Below are positions 8,144 through 18,752 of a stretch of 64,000 nucleotides of DNA, piece by piece. The DNA is taken from NCBI RefSeq assembly GCF_003269035.1, contig NZ_QLTK01000012.1:62001-126000 (forward strand). Direction: 5' to 3'. The DNA is from Paraburkholderia bryophila (GTDB lineage Bacteria; Pseudomonadota; Gammaproteobacteria; Burkholderiales; Burkholderiaceae). The notes beneath the pieces are model-generated. The model had not been told where the DNA came from, did no database searches, and saw only the letters and a program-made list of their open reading frames with translations. Position numbers and translations under genes: made by a program. Each line of letters begins with the position of its first letter. Position 1 is the stretch's first letter.

Positions 8144-9255
8144 GGCTGCGCCCCCGGAGTGGCTTGCGGCTTCGCGTTCCTGTCAGCGGCCGGCTTCTTT
8201 TCGGTGGCGGATTTTTTCTCCGCGGCGGTGGGCTTGGCCGGCGTTTTCTCGGACGACCTGGCCGGAGCGGGTTTGTCGGCGGCAGGCTTTTCGCCGGGTT
8301 TCGCCGCTGCCGCCGATTTATCCGCGGCGGCCTTGCTGTCCGCCGGTTTGTTGCCCTTCTTCGCCTTCGCGTCTTTGGCGACGGTGGCCGCATCGGGTTC
8401 TTCAGCCGGACGCGGCGGCACGTTGTTCAGGTAGTGCAGCACCAGCAGTTGCCGTGCGCCACGCACCGGCGCGATCGGCAGGCAGATCACGCGGGCGAAC
8501 GCCGTATCGGCCTGCTTGTCGACGCGGACCACCTTGGCAACCGGTAGACCCGGCGGATACGTGCCGTCGAGTCCGCTGGTGACGAGTTCGTCGCCGGTTT
8601 GCACGTCGGCGCTGATCGGCACGAAGCGCAGGTCGAGCGTGTCGCCCTTCGGCGTACCGTAGATCACGCTACGCAAACCCGTGCGCACGATCTGCACGGG
8701 CACGGCCTGATCCTTGTCGGTGAGCAGCGTCACTTCGGCTTGCAGCGGGAAGACGCGTGTCACCTGACCGATCACGCCGTCTTCATTGACGACCGGCGAG
8801 CCGTTCTGAATGCCTTGCTGCGCGCCACGGCCGATCACCACTTTCTGCGTGAACGGGTCGCGCGTGTCGTACTGGATTTCGGCGGGCAACGATTCGGTGG
8901 CCGAGCGCTGCGACAGCTGCAGCAGCGCGCGCAAATGGGCGTTTTCGGCAGCCAGTTCGGCCGCCGTGTTGGCTTGTTGCGAGAGTTGCAGGTCTTTGGT
9001 GCGCAGCTTGTCGTTCTCGCTGCGCAATGTGGCGCTGGTCACGGCCAGGTCGGCGGCGCCCATGAAGACGTCGCGCGGCACGAGCGCCGCGCGTTGCAAC
9101 GGATAAAGACCCGCGCCGAGCACGCCGCGAACGATTTCGAGCGTTTTGAAGCGTGCGTCGGAGATCAGCAGGGCCAGCGCCAGCACGACGAAAAACACCA
9201 GTCGGGCGAGGGCGGAGGGGCCTTGCTTGAACAGGGGCGGCGGACTGTATTCCAT
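8140..9255 (-). CDS. mreC: Rod-shape-determining protein MreC
   Basis: Bitopic periplasmic protein that activates PBP2-RodA. An N-terminal hydrophobic anchor (A-R-L-V-F-F-V-V-L-A-L) is followed by a short coiled coil (residues about 60-110) and the beta-barrel MreC domain, e.g. G-S-P-V-V-N-E-D-G-V-I-G-Q-V. Total 371 aa. The last ~90 residues are a Lys/Ala/Pro-rich low-complexity tail, absent from short MreC proteins such as those of Bacillus. The ATG at 9255 is well placed before the anchor. It is cotranscribed with mreB upstream. Confidence 0.95.
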   Translation of the reverse strand: MEYSPPPLFKQGPSALARLVFFVVLALALLISDARFKTLEIVRGVLGAGLYPLQRAALVPRDVFMGAADLAVTSATLRSENDKLRTKDLQLSQQANTAAELAAENAHLRALLQLSQRSATESLPAEIQYDTRDPFTQKVVIGRGAQQGIQNGSPVVNEDGVIGQVTRVFPLQAEVTLLTDKDQAVPVQIVRTGLRSVIYGTPKGDTLDLRFVPISADVQTGDELVTSGLDGTYPPGLPVAKVVRVDKQADTAFARVICLPIAPVRGARQLLVLHYLNNVPPRPAEEPDAATVAKDAKAKKGNKPADSKAAADKSAAAAKPGEKPAADKPAPARSSEKTPAKPTAAEKKSATEKKPAADRNAKPQATPGAQP

Positions 9256-9408
9256 GGTCGGCGCCGGGGGCGTGAGCGGTTGGGTGAGACGGCGGCGCGC
9301 GAGGAACGCGCGTTCAGCGCGCGGAGGCTGGGTGGCCCAGCCGATGGCAAACCGGCCCGCAAGGGGCCGTGTGCCAGATCCGCGCTACTGACATGGAGAC
9401 GGGCTCGC

Positions 9409-10452
9409 TTACTCGTACGAGAAGATGCTGCCCAGCTTGTCCATGCGTTCGAGCGCCATGCCCGAGCCGCGCACAACGCAGGTCAGCGGGTCTTCGGCGA
9501 CGAGCACCGGCAGGCCGGTTTCTTCGGCGAGCAGGCGGTCCAGGTCGCGCAACAGTGCGCCGCCGCCCGTGAGCATCATGCCGCGTTCGGCGATGTCCGC
9601 GCCCAGTTCCGGCGGCGTTTGTTCCAGCGCGATCTTGACCGACGACACGATCTGGTTCAGCGGATCGGTGAGGGCTTCGAGAATTTCGTTACTGGAGATG
9701 GTGAAGCTGCGCGGAATGCCTTCCGACAGATTGCGGCCCTTCACTTCCATTTCCTTGACTTCGGAACCCGGGAAGGCCGAGCCGATTTCCTTCTTGATCG
9801 CTTCAGCGGTTTGCTCGCCGATCAGCATGCCGTAGTTGCGGCGGATGTAGTTGACGATCGCCTCGTCGAACTTGTCGCCACCGACGCGCACCGAGCCTTT
9901 GTACACGATGCCGCCCAGCGAGATCACGCCGACTTCGGTCGTGCCGCCGCCAATGTCGACGACCATCGAGCCGGTCGCTTCCGACACCGGCAGTCCGGCG
10001 CCGATCGCGGCAGCCATGGGTTCTTCGATCAGATAAACCTGCGAAGCGCCCGCACCGTGCGCCGCTTCTTTAATCGCGCGACGCTCGACCTGGGTCGAAC
10101 CGCACGGCACGCAAATGATGATGCGCGGCGACGGCGAGAACATACGCGATTCGTGAGCGGTCTTGATGAACTGCTTGATCATCTGCTCGGTGACCGTGAA
10201 ATCGGCGATCACGCCGTCTTTCATGGGGCGGATTGCCTCGATGTTGCCCGGCACCTTGCCAAGCATCTGCTTGGCTTCCTTGCCGACTGCCTGAATGGTT
10301 TTCTTACCGTTGGGACCGCCTTCCTGGCGGATCGAAACCACCGACGGTTCGTCGAGAACGATACCCTTGCCACGCATGTAGATGAGCGTGTTGGCAGTGC
10401 CAAGGTCAATCGCCAGATCGTTGGAGAAGTAGCTGCGCAGAAAACCGAACAT
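9409..10452 (-). CDS. mreB: Actin-like rod-shape protein MreB
   Basis: Bacterial actin that assembles as membrane-associated filaments and directs lateral wall synthesis. It shows the actin-fold nucleotide motifs: I-D-L-G-T-A-N-T (phosphate 1), V-D-I-G-G-G-T-T-E (phosphate 2) and L-T-G-G-G-A-L-L (adenosine), in 347 aa. The N-terminus M-F-G-F-L-R-S-Y-F is the expected amphipathic membrane helix. First gene of the mreBCD-mrdA-rodA block, with a divergent promoter region shared with gatCAB. Confidence 0.97.
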   Translation of the reverse strand: MFGFLRSYFSNDLAIDLGTANTLIYMRGKGIVLDEPSVVSIRQEGGPNGKKTIQAVGKEAKQMLGKVPGNIEAIRPMKDGVIADFTVTEQMIKQFIKTAHESRMFSPSPRIIICVPCGSTQVERRAIKEAAHGAGASQVYLIEEPMAAAIGAGLPVSEATGSMVVDIGGGTTEVGVISLGGIVYKGSVRVGGDKFDEAIVNYIRRNYGMLIGEQTAEAIKKEIGSAFPGSEVKEMEVKGRNLSEGIPRSFTISSNEILEALTDPLNQIVSSVKIALEQTPPELGADIAERGMMLTGGGALLRDLDRLLAEETGLPVLVAEDPLTCVVRGSGMALERMDKLGSIFSYE

Positions 10453-10830
10453 TCAAAATCCTGTCTCGCTTGGGGCCGGGCCTCGCAACGTATGCGTAGG
10501 GCGGCAGCGGAAAAAATAACAGCTTCAACCGGGCGGAAGCGGCGCCACAGGAACTTGAAGCTGCGAGGGAGTCTACCGGAGGCCGTTGCAAAGCCAGGTT
10601 GGAAATCCGAACGATCTTGTGGGAATTGTTCGAAAGGCCTTGGTAAGTCGGTCCGGGTTTGGGTCGAACGCGTAATGATACCTTATAATTTTGGATGTTT
10701 TGAAGGAAACGGACGGCACTTTTTGCCGCCGCTGACCCCTTTTTCGAGGTCTTCCTCCAGCGTCGTAACCCGCTGTCGCAGCATTGTTTTTTCCTTGCGG
10801 CGGCGTTCCACCACATTTTCCGGTGACTGC
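10453..10830. promoter_or_regulatory. Divergent promoter region mreB / gatC
   Basis: A 378-base gap between divergent genes. On minus, TTCAAA (10704-10699) and TATCAT (10680-10675), 18 bases apart, form a candidate sigma-70 promoter for mreB. On plus, a perfect TATAAT (10684-10689) with a poor -35 TTGGGT (10659-10664, 19-base spacer) is a candidate for gatC. The two overlap, so the polymerases would compete. Leaders on both sides are over 100 nt. No other gene is seen. Confidence 0.55.
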
Positions 10831-11130
10831 ATGGCTCTGACCCTGACCGATGTTAAACGCATCGCGCACCTCGCGCGGCTCGAACTGGCTGATGCCGACG
10901 CCGAGCACACGCTCGTCCAGCTCAATGATTTTTTCGGCCTCGTCGAGCAGATGCAGGCGGTCGATACCACCGGCATCGCGCCGCTGGCCCATCCGATCGA
11001 GCAGATCGAAGACGTCGCGCTGCGTCTGCGCAACGACGCGGTGACCGAAACGGTCGAGCGCGAAGCTTTTCAGCGCCCGGCGCCGGCGGTGCAAGACGGC
11101 TTGTACCTCGTGCCGAAGGTGATCGAGTAA
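10831..11130 (+). CDS. gatC: Asp/Glu-tRNA amidotransferase subunit C
   Basis: Small 99-residue subunit that stabilises GatA-GatB in the enzyme that amidates misacylated Asp-tRNA(Asn) and/or Glu-tRNA(Gln). Family pattern: V-K-R-I-A-H-L-A-R-L at the start and the closing D-G-L-Y-L-V-P-K-V-I-E. The ATG gives the normal length. First gene of gatCAB, 72 bases before gatA. Confidence 0.95.
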   Translation: MALTLTDVKRIAHLARLELADADAEHTLVQLNDFFGLVEQMQAVDTTGIAPLAHPIEQIEDVALRLRNDAVTETVEREAFQRPAPAVQDGLYLVPKVIE

Positions 11131-11202
11131 GACCCGCGTAGCGGGCTCGAATGCCTACACGGCAGCGTGACCTGCGCTGCCGCGCTCTCCAGGATAAACG
11201 CA

Positions 11203-12690
<1,488 letters not shown>

Positions 12691-12695
12691 GCACC

Positions 12696-14171
12696 ATGAC
12701 CAAGCAATGGGAAGTCGTGATCGGTCTGGAGACCCACACGCAACTGTCGACGCAATCGAAGATTTTCTCGGGCTCGCCCACGCAGTTCGGCGCCGAGCCG
12801 AACACGCAAGCCAGCCCCGTCGATCTGGCGTTGCCGGGCACCTTGCCGGTGATGAACCGCGGCGCGGTGGAGCGCGCAATTCAATTCGGCCTCGCGATCG
12901 GCGCGACGGTCGCGCCGCGCAGCATCTTCGCGCGTAAGAATTATTTCTACCCCGATCTGCCGAAGGGCTATCAGATCAGCCAGTACGAAATCCCCGTCGT
13001 CCAGGGCGGCCAGGTGACGATTCAGGTGCCGGCCAATGAAAAGACCGGCAAGGAAGCGTACGAGAAGGTCGTCAACCTGACGCGCGCTCACCTCGAGGAA
13101 GACGCGGGCAAGTCGCTGCACGAAGATTTCGCGGGCATGACCGGCATCGACCTGAATCGCGCGGGCACGCCGCTGCTCGAAATCGTCACCGAGCCGGAAA
13201 TGCGCAGCGCGGCTGAAGCGGTTGCGTACGCCAAGACGCTGCACACGCTCGTCACGTGGCTCGGTATCTGCGACGGCAACATGCAGGAAGGCTCGTTCCG
13301 CTGCGACGCGAACGTGTCGGTGCGCCCGGTCGGCCAGGCGGAATTCGGCACGCGTGCCGAGATCAAGAATCTGAACTCGTTCCGCTTCCTCGAAGAAGCG
13401 ATCCAGTACGAAGTGCGCCGTCAGATCGAACTGATCGAAGACGGCGGCACGGTGGTGCAGGAAACGCGTCTGTACGATCCGGACAAGCGCGAAACGCGCT
13501 CCATGCGCAGCAAGGAAGACGCGCACGATTACCGCTATTTCCCCGATCCCGATCTGATGCCGCTCGTGATCGACGCCGCATGGATCGAGCGCGTGAAGAG
13601 CGAGATGACCGAGCTGCCGGAGGCGATTCAGCAGCGCTTCGTGTCGCAATACGGTCTGACGCCGTACGACGCGAACGTGCTGACGTCGAGCAAGGCAATG
13701 GCCGCGTATTACGAGGCGGTGGTCGTCAAGGTCGGCCCGGCGCACGCGAAGGTCGCGGCGAACTGGCTGATGGGCGAAGTGTCGTCGCAACTGAATCGCG
13801 AAGGCCTGGACATCGCGTCGAGCCCGGTGTCGGCCGCGCAACTCGCGCTGCTGTTGCAACGCATTGCCGACGGCACGATCTCGAACAAGATCGCCAAGGA
13901 AATTTTCGTCGCGATCTGGGACGAGAAGGCGACCGACGAAGCCGCCGCCGACCGCATCATCGAGTCGAAAGGCCTGAAGCAGATTTCGGACACCGGCGCG
14001 CTGGAAGCGATCCTCGACGACGTGCTCGCCGCGAATCCGAAGTCGGTCGAAGAATTCCGCGCCGGCAAGGAAAAGGCCTTCAACGCGTTGATCGGCCAGG
14101 CGATGAAAGCGACCAAGGGCAAGGCCAATCCGGCGCAGGTGAATGAACTGCTGAAGAAGAAGCTGTCCTGA
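12696..14171 (+). CDS. gatB: Asp/Glu-tRNA amidotransferase subunit B
   Basis: Kinase/amidotransferase subunit that binds the misacylated tRNA. Typical segments: E-V-V-I-G-L-E-T-H-T-Q-L, the F-Y-P-D-L-P-K-G-Y-Q-I-S-Q-Y-E stretch, and the C-terminal YqeY-like domain ending N-P-A-Q-V-N-E-L-L. AGGAG at 12681-12685 is ten bases from the ATG at 12696 but touches the in-frame GTG at 12687, so I choose the ATG; 491 aa. With GatA and GatC it forms the complete enzyme, expected in a species lacking AsnRS and/or GlnRS. Confidence 0.96.
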   Translation: MTKQWEVVIGLETHTQLSTQSKIFSGSPTQFGAEPNTQASPVDLALPGTLPVMNRGAVERAIQFGLAIGATVAPRSIFARKNYFYPDLPKGYQISQYEIPVVQGGQVTIQVPANEKTGKEAYEKVVNLTRAHLEEDAGKSLHEDFAGMTGIDLNRAGTPLLEIVTEPEMRSAAEAVAYAKTLHTLVTWLGICDGNMQEGSFRCDANVSVRPVGQAEFGTRAEIKNLNSFRFLEEAIQYEVRRQIELIEDGGTVVQETRLYDPDKRETRSMRSKEDAHDYRYFPDPDLMPLVIDAAWIERVKSEMTELPEAIQQRFVSQYGLTPYDANVLTSSKAMAAYYEAVVVKVGPAHAKVAANWLMGEVSSQLNREGLDIASSPVSAAQLALLLQRIADGTISNKIAKEIFVAIWDEKATDEAAADRIIESKGLKQISDTGALEAILDDVLAANPKSVEEFRAGKEKAFNALIGQAMKATKGKANPAQVNELLKKKLS

Positions 14172-14319
14172 GTTGAATTTTAGTTGACCAGAACCGGCTC
14201 GGGCTTCGCGCTCGGGCCACCGCGGGCTGTTGCCGGAAACGAAAGTAAGGCAGCGGCCCGTTTTATTTTGCGGGCTCTGGTTTTGCCTGCCCGTTGAACG
14301 CAGATCACGGAGTGTGTGG

Positions 14320-15159
14320 ATGGCGAAGCAACCCGAACTCGACGATTTCCGCGTGCCGTTTTTCGAAGACGGCAAAAAAAACAGCAAGTTCTCGCTCGAC
14401 GCTTTCGACCCGGCGTCCAAGCCATTTTCGACCGGATCGAAAGACGCCGACAAGGCACGTTTGTCGGAGATCGGTGAGAAGCTCGATCAGCAACAGGAGC
14501 GCCTGCATTCGCAGCAGAAGCGCCGCGTGCTGCTGGTGTTGCAAGGCATGGACACGAGCGGCAAGGACGGCACGATCCGCGCGGTGTTTCACGAAGTCGA
14601 TCCGCTCGGGCTGCGCATCGTGCCGTTCAAGGCGCCCACGCCTGTCGAACTCGCGCACGACTTTCTGTGGCGCGTGCACTCGCAAGCACCTGCCGCCGGC
14701 GAGCTGACCATCTTCAACCGCAGCCACTACGAAGACCTGCTGGTGCCGACCGTGCTCGGCACGCTGGACGCGAAAGCGTTCGAGGCGCGTTGTCGTCACA
14801 TTCGCCAGTTCGAAGCGTTGCTGGCCGATAGCGGCACGACGATCATCAAGTGCATGCTGCACATTTCGAAAGACGAGCAGCGCGCGCGGCTGCAGGCGCG
14901 TATCGACGATCCGAGCAAGCACTGGAAGTTCGACGTGTCCGATCTGGAAGCGCGCAAGCAGTGGGACGCCTATCAATCCGCGTATCGCGACGCGCTGGCG
15001 GCGACCTCGACGGATTACGCGCCGTGGTACGTGATTCCGGCCGACTCGAAGACGCATCGCAACGTGATGGTCGCGGAGTTGCTGCTGCGCACCTTCGAAA
15101 CGTTGCAGCTCGACTATCCGCCGGCCAAGGAATCGCTGAAGGGCGTCAAGGTCGAGTGA
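14320..15159 (+). CDS. PPK2-family polyphosphate kinase
   Basis: Nucleotide phosphotransferase that uses inorganic polyphosphate as donor or acceptor. The Walker A loop G-M-D-T-S-G-K-D-G and the Walker B/lid region N-R-S-H-Y-E-D-L-L are both present, and the spacing matches single-domain PPK2 proteins. I choose the ATG at 14320 (M-A-K-Q-P-E-L-D), giving 279 aa; an upstream in-frame extension of 30 residues is unlike the family. Whether it phosphorylates nucleoside mono- or diphosphates cannot be settled by eye. It stands alone between gatB and xth, with a 148-base gap before it. Confidence 0.9.
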   Translation: MAKQPELDDFRVPFFEDGKKNSKFSLDAFDPASKPFSTGSKDADKARLSEIGEKLDQQQERLHSQQKRRVLLVLQGMDTSGKDGTIRAVFHEVDPLGLRIVPFKAPTPVELAHDFLWRVHSQAPAAGELTIFNRSHYEDLLVPTVLGTLDAKAFEARCRHIRQFEALLADSGTTIIKCMLHISKDEQRARLQARIDDPSKHWKFDVSDLEARKQWDAYQSAYRDALAATSTDYAPWYVIPADSKTHRNVMVAELLLRTFETLQLDYPPAKESLKGVKVE

Positions 15160-15234
15160 CCCTGCGCTTTTACGCCTGAAGCGCCTTAAACGCCTGAAGG
15201 CACCTCAAACGAATCGAACACAAAAAGGAACGAC

Positions 15235-16014
15235 ATGTTGCGTGTGATTACCGCCAACCTGAACGGCATCCGCTCAGCGGCGAAGAAGGGTTTTTTCGAC
15301 TGGTTCGGCGAACAGAAAGCCGACGTGCTGTGCGTGCAGGAAATCAAATGCTCGCAAGACGACATGACGCCGGAATTCATGGCTCCGCACAACTTCACCG
15401 GCTATTTCCAGCATGCGGTGAAAAAGGGCTACAGCGGCGCGGGCGTGTACACCCGGCATGAACCGGATGAGGTGATCATCGGTTTCGGTAGCAAGGAATT
15501 CGATCCGGAAGGGCGCTATGTCGAACTGCGTTTCGGCAAGCTCTCGGTGATTTCGGTCTACGTGCCGTCCGGTTCGAGCGGTGAGGAGCGCCAGCAGGCC
15601 AAGTTCCGCTTCATGGACGAGTTCATGCCGCATCTCGCGGAACTGGCCAGGGAGCGCGAGGTGATCGTGTGCGGCGACGTGAATATCGTCCACAAGGAAA
15701 TCGACATCAAGAACTGGAAGAGCAACCAGAAGAACTCGGGTTGCCTGCCAGAAGAGCGCGCGTGGCTCGACACGCTGTTCGATGAATTGGGTTACGTCGA
15801 CGTGTTCCGTACGCTCGATCAGCGGCCGGAACAGTACACGTGGTGGAGCAATCGCGGTCAGGCGTACGCGAAGAACGTGGGGTGGCGGATCGACTATCAG
15901 ATCGCGACGCCGGGCATTGCGAGCAAGGCGAAGCGTACCGACGTGTTCCGCGATATCAAGTTCAGCGACCACGCGCCGCTGACCGTCGACTACGACCATA
16001 AGGTCAAGAAGTAA
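15235..16014 (+). CDS. xthA: Exodeoxyribonuclease III / AP endonuclease
   Basis: Cytosolic base-excision-repair nuclease of the exonuclease III family. Metal and catalytic motifs visible: T-A-N-L-N-G-I-R-S near the N-terminus, L-C-V-Q-E-I-K with the metal-ligand Glu, the G-D-V-N-I-V-H-K-E segment, and the final S-D-H-A-P-L-T-V-D-Y with the catalytic His. 259 aa, normal for the family. It is convergent with the M48 protease gene. Confidence 0.95.
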   Translation: MLRVITANLNGIRSAAKKGFFDWFGEQKADVLCVQEIKCSQDDMTPEFMAPHNFTGYFQHAVKKGYSGAGVYTRHEPDEVIIGFGSKEFDPEGRYVELRFGKLSVISVYVPSGSSGEERQQAKFRFMDEFMPHLAELAREREVIVCGDVNIVHKEIDIKNWKSNQKNSGCLPEERAWLDTLFDELGYVDVFRTLDQRPEQYTWWSNRGQAYAKNVGWRIDYQIATPGIASKAKRTDVFRDIKFSDHAPLTVDYDHKVKK

Positions 16015-16041
16015 CGCAGCGAGTGGCTCGCTCGGGTTAAT

Positions 16042-17346
16042 TCAGTCGCGCGGTACTTTGCGCCGCGGACGACCCATGCCGGCGTAGTCCGGCAGCGCAT
16101 CGACACTCTTGCCGATGGCTTTCGCATACAGCGGTAGCATATCCGGCAAGCGCTTGATGATGTCCTGGCGGCGCGCCGGCGTGTACGGATGCACGTAGAT
16201 AAAGCCTTGATTGCGGTTGCTTTGCGTCGCCGCCGCCAGCTTGTCCCACAGCGTGACGGCCGCGCGCGGATCGTAACCGGCGCGCGAGGCGATATCGCTG
16301 CCGATCACGTCGGCTTCGGTTTCGTCGGTGTTCGCGTACTTCATTTCCAGCAGGCGCGAGCCGATGCCGAGCGGCGCGGCGCCGAGATCGGCAAGGCCGA
16401 ATAGCTGCGGAATCGTGCCCGACGAATCGAGCTGGCTGGCCTGTAACTGGCCGAGACGCTCGCGGGCATGTTCGCGCAACGCATGCGCGATCTCATGGCC
16501 GATCAGCATGCCGAGTTCGTTGTCGTTCAGGCGAGCGCGGTCGAGCAGGCCGCCGTACACGACGATCTTGCCGCCCGGCAGACAGTACATGCGGATATCG
16601 GGCGAACGCACCACCGCCACTTCCCATTTCCAGTTCTTCGCCCGCTCGTTCCATTTGAGCGAGTAGGGAATCAATTTGTCGACGATCGAGCGCACGCGCG
16701 TGACGTGCGCGTCGGTGTCGCCGTACAGGCGGTTCGCGTGCTCCGCGCCGTAGGCGATCTGGCTGAACTCTTCGGCGGCTTGCGCCTCGAGTACCGGCGA
16801 CGGGATCAGGTTGCGGAACACCATGTAGCCGCCGTACCGCAACTGCGGACTCGAACTGTACGAGCCGGCGGCGTTGGTGGCCGGCATCGTGTTGACAGCG
16901 GGCGCTTTTGCGGCGGCTGCGGCGGCTGCCGGGGTCGAGGTGGCGGCGGGTGTGCGCGCGGTGACCGGCGGCGCGGATTGTGCCGATGACTGCGTCGACG
17001 AGTTCGGTGCGGCGGTGGCGGGTGCGCTGCCGGCGGTGGCAGCGCTAGTCGCGCCTGGCGCTGCGGATGTCACGCTCTCGGGACTGGTCGCACCGGCGGC
17101 GGACTTGCCCGCCGGCGCGGCAGCGGTGGCGGCTGTGGCCGGCGTTGGCGACGTTGCCGTTGCGCCGGGCGCGCTGTTGGCGACCGCCGGCATGGCTGTC
17201 GCGTAGGCACTTAGCGGCGTCGCCGCTGTCGCCAGGCTGGCACAGATGAACGTCAACGATGCGCGCAACGCTGTGCTGCGGGTTTTGCGGGAAGAAGCGC
17301 GAGCGCTCGCGCTATCGGCCGCCTGCGTGGAAAAACGCGCCCTCAC
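16042..17346 (-). CDS. Periplasmic M48-family zinc metalloprotease
   Basis: Envelope peptidase of the M48 family (BepA/LoiP-like). The zinc motif H284-E-I-A-H288 and the downstream E-T-E-A-D with the third ligand are intact. The GTG start overlaps the ampG stop (GTGA), giving 434 aa. A basic N-terminus and a hydrophobic stretch (L-T-F-I-C-A-S-L-A-T-A-A) form a signal peptide or anchor, possibly a lipobox-like A-S-L/C arrangement that I cannot confirm. Residues about 50-165 are a strongly Ala/Pro/Ser/Thr-rich linker. Coupling to the muropeptide permease suggests envelope maintenance; the substrate is unknown. Confidence 0.87.
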   Translation of the reverse strand: MRARFSTQAADSASARASSRKTRSTALRASLTFICASLATAATPLSAYATAMPAVANSAPGATATSPTPATAATAAAPAGKSAAGATSPESVTSAAPGATSAATAGSAPATAAPNSSTQSSAQSAPPVTARTPAATSTPAAAAAAAKAPAVNTMPATNAAGSYSSSPQLRYGGYMVFRNLIPSPVLEAQAAEEFSQIAYGAEHANRLYGDTDAHVTRVRSIVDKLIPYSLKWNERAKNWKWEVAVVRSPDIRMYCLPGGKIVVYGGLLDRARLNDNELGMLIGHEIAHALREHARERLGQLQASQLDSSGTIPQLFGLADLGAAPLGIGSRLLEMKYANTDETEADVIGSDIASRAGYDPRAAVTLWDKLAAATQSNRNQGFIYVHPYTPARRQDIIKRLPDMLPLYAKAIGKSVDALPDYAGMGRPRRKVPRD

Positions 17347-18737
17347 GACCGGGTTCTCCACGGCGCGATGCGCAACAGCAGCACCATGCCGGGCAGTGCG
17401 AGCGCGGTGCAGACGAGGAAATAATCGAACCATCCGATTTTCGCGACCACATAACCGCTCGCTGCCGACGCCAGCGTGCGCGGCACCGAAGCGAGACTCG
17501 TGAACAGCGCGAACTGCGTGGCGGTGTAGCGCGGGTCGGTGGTGCTGGCGATATAGGCGGTGAAGGCTGCCATGGTCAGCCCGGTGGCGAAGGTTTCGAG
17601 GCCGTAGACGAGCGCCAGCGCGACCGAGCGCGGTTCGAGCTGCACGGTCCAGTCGATGCCCACCAGCGCCAGCAGCTTCGTCGTCCCTTGGCTCACCCAC
17701 ACGGCGATGTCGTAAATCGCGGCGAGGCCGGGCGAAGCCGGCCCGAGATGCGCAAGCCATGCAAAGCCGAGCGTCGACACCATCTGCAGAATGCCGAAGA
17801 TCCACAGGCCGCGGCCAATGCCGATCTTCATCAGCCAGATGCCGCCGACGATCCCACCCGCGAGACTCGCGCCGAACGCAGTGGTCTTCGCGACCACGCC
17901 GATCTGCGTGCGCGAAAAGCCGATATCGAGAAAGAACGACGTGGACAGCGTGGTCGCCATCGTGTCGCCGAGCTTGTACAGAAAGATGAAGCCGAGCACG
18001 AACAGCGCGCCGCGCCAGCCGTCGCGCTGAATAAATTCACGAAACGGCTGCACGATCGCCTCGCGCAGATTCCTGGGTGGCGTGCCGTGCACTTCAGGCT
18101 CGCGCACCACCAGCGTCATGACCATGCCCGGCAGCATGAACGCCGCGGTCACCATGAACACGGTGGTCCACGGCAGATGGTCCGACAGGATCAGCGCTAG
18201 CGAACCCGGCACCAGCGCCGCGATCTTGTACGCGTTCACATGCACCGCGTTGCCGAGACCTTGTTGCGTATCGCTTAGCAATTCACGCCGGTAGGCGTCG
18301 ATCACGATGTCCTGGCTCGCGCCGAAAAACGCGACCAGCGCCGTCAGTGCAGCCACCGTCCAGATCGAATCGCGCGGCGACACGAACCCCAGACACGCGA
18401 TCGCGCCGGCGACCAGAATCTGCGTGACCAGCATCCAGCCGCGCCGTCTGCCTGGCTGCCAGCCGGGAAAACGCGGCACGTAGCGGTCCATCAGCGGCGC
18501 CCAGACGAATTTCCAGGTGTAGGGGAACTGGATCAGCGCGAACAGGCCGATTTCCTTCAGATTGACGCCTTCGGAGCGTAGCCACGCCTGCACCAGATAG
18601 ACGAGCGTGAACAGCGGCAATCCCGACGTAAAGCCGAGAAAGACGCAGATCAGCATGCGGGTATTCAGAAACGCGCGCCAGCCGGGATGTTCTTCGTGAG
18701 CGGTAAGTGCAGGCGCCTCGTGCGGCGGGTTCGACAT
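17343..18737 (-). CDS. ampG: AmpG-type muropeptide permease (MFS)
   Basis: Inner-membrane major-facilitator protein, 464 aa and about 12-14 membrane segments, matching AmpG, which imports anhydromuropeptides during wall recycling. Support: F-T-S-G-L-P-L in the first helix, W-A-P-L-M-D-R-Y and G-R-R-R-G-W after helix 2-3, and the N-terminal cytosolic tail. It lies 15 bases after metW and overlaps the protease gene by four bases, so a metX-metW-ampG-protease transcript is likely. No beta-lactamase or AmpR gene is in the window. Confidence 0.87.
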   Translation of the reverse strand: MSNPPHEAPALTAHEEHPGWRAFLNTRMLICVFLGFTSGLPLFTLVYLVQAWLRSEGVNLKEIGLFALIQFPYTWKFVWAPLMDRYVPRFPGWQPGRRRGWMLVTQILVAGAIACLGFVSPRDSIWTVAALTALVAFFGASQDIVIDAYRRELLSDTQQGLGNAVHVNAYKIAALVPGSLALILSDHLPWTTVFMVTAAFMLPGMVMTLVVREPEVHGTPPRNLREAIVQPFREFIQRDGWRGALFVLGFIFLYKLGDTMATTLSTSFFLDIGFSRTQIGVVAKTTAFGASLAGGIVGGIWLMKIGIGRGLWIFGILQMVSTLGFAWLAHLGPASPGLAAIYDIAVWVSQGTTKLLALVGIDWTVQLEPRSVALALVYGLETFATGLTMAAFTAYIASTTDPRYTATQFALFTSLASVPRTLASAASGYVVAKIGWFDYFLVCTALALPGMVLLLRIAPWRTRS

Positions 18738-18752
18738 GTGGATAACTTGGTG

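Noticed and set aside
8599..10830. Long open frame on plus across mreC and mreB, running on into gatC
   Set aside because: It is antisense to mreBC, its protein is Arg/His/Gln-rich without motifs, and only the last 99 codons (gatC) are real. Such shadows are common in high-GC DNA.
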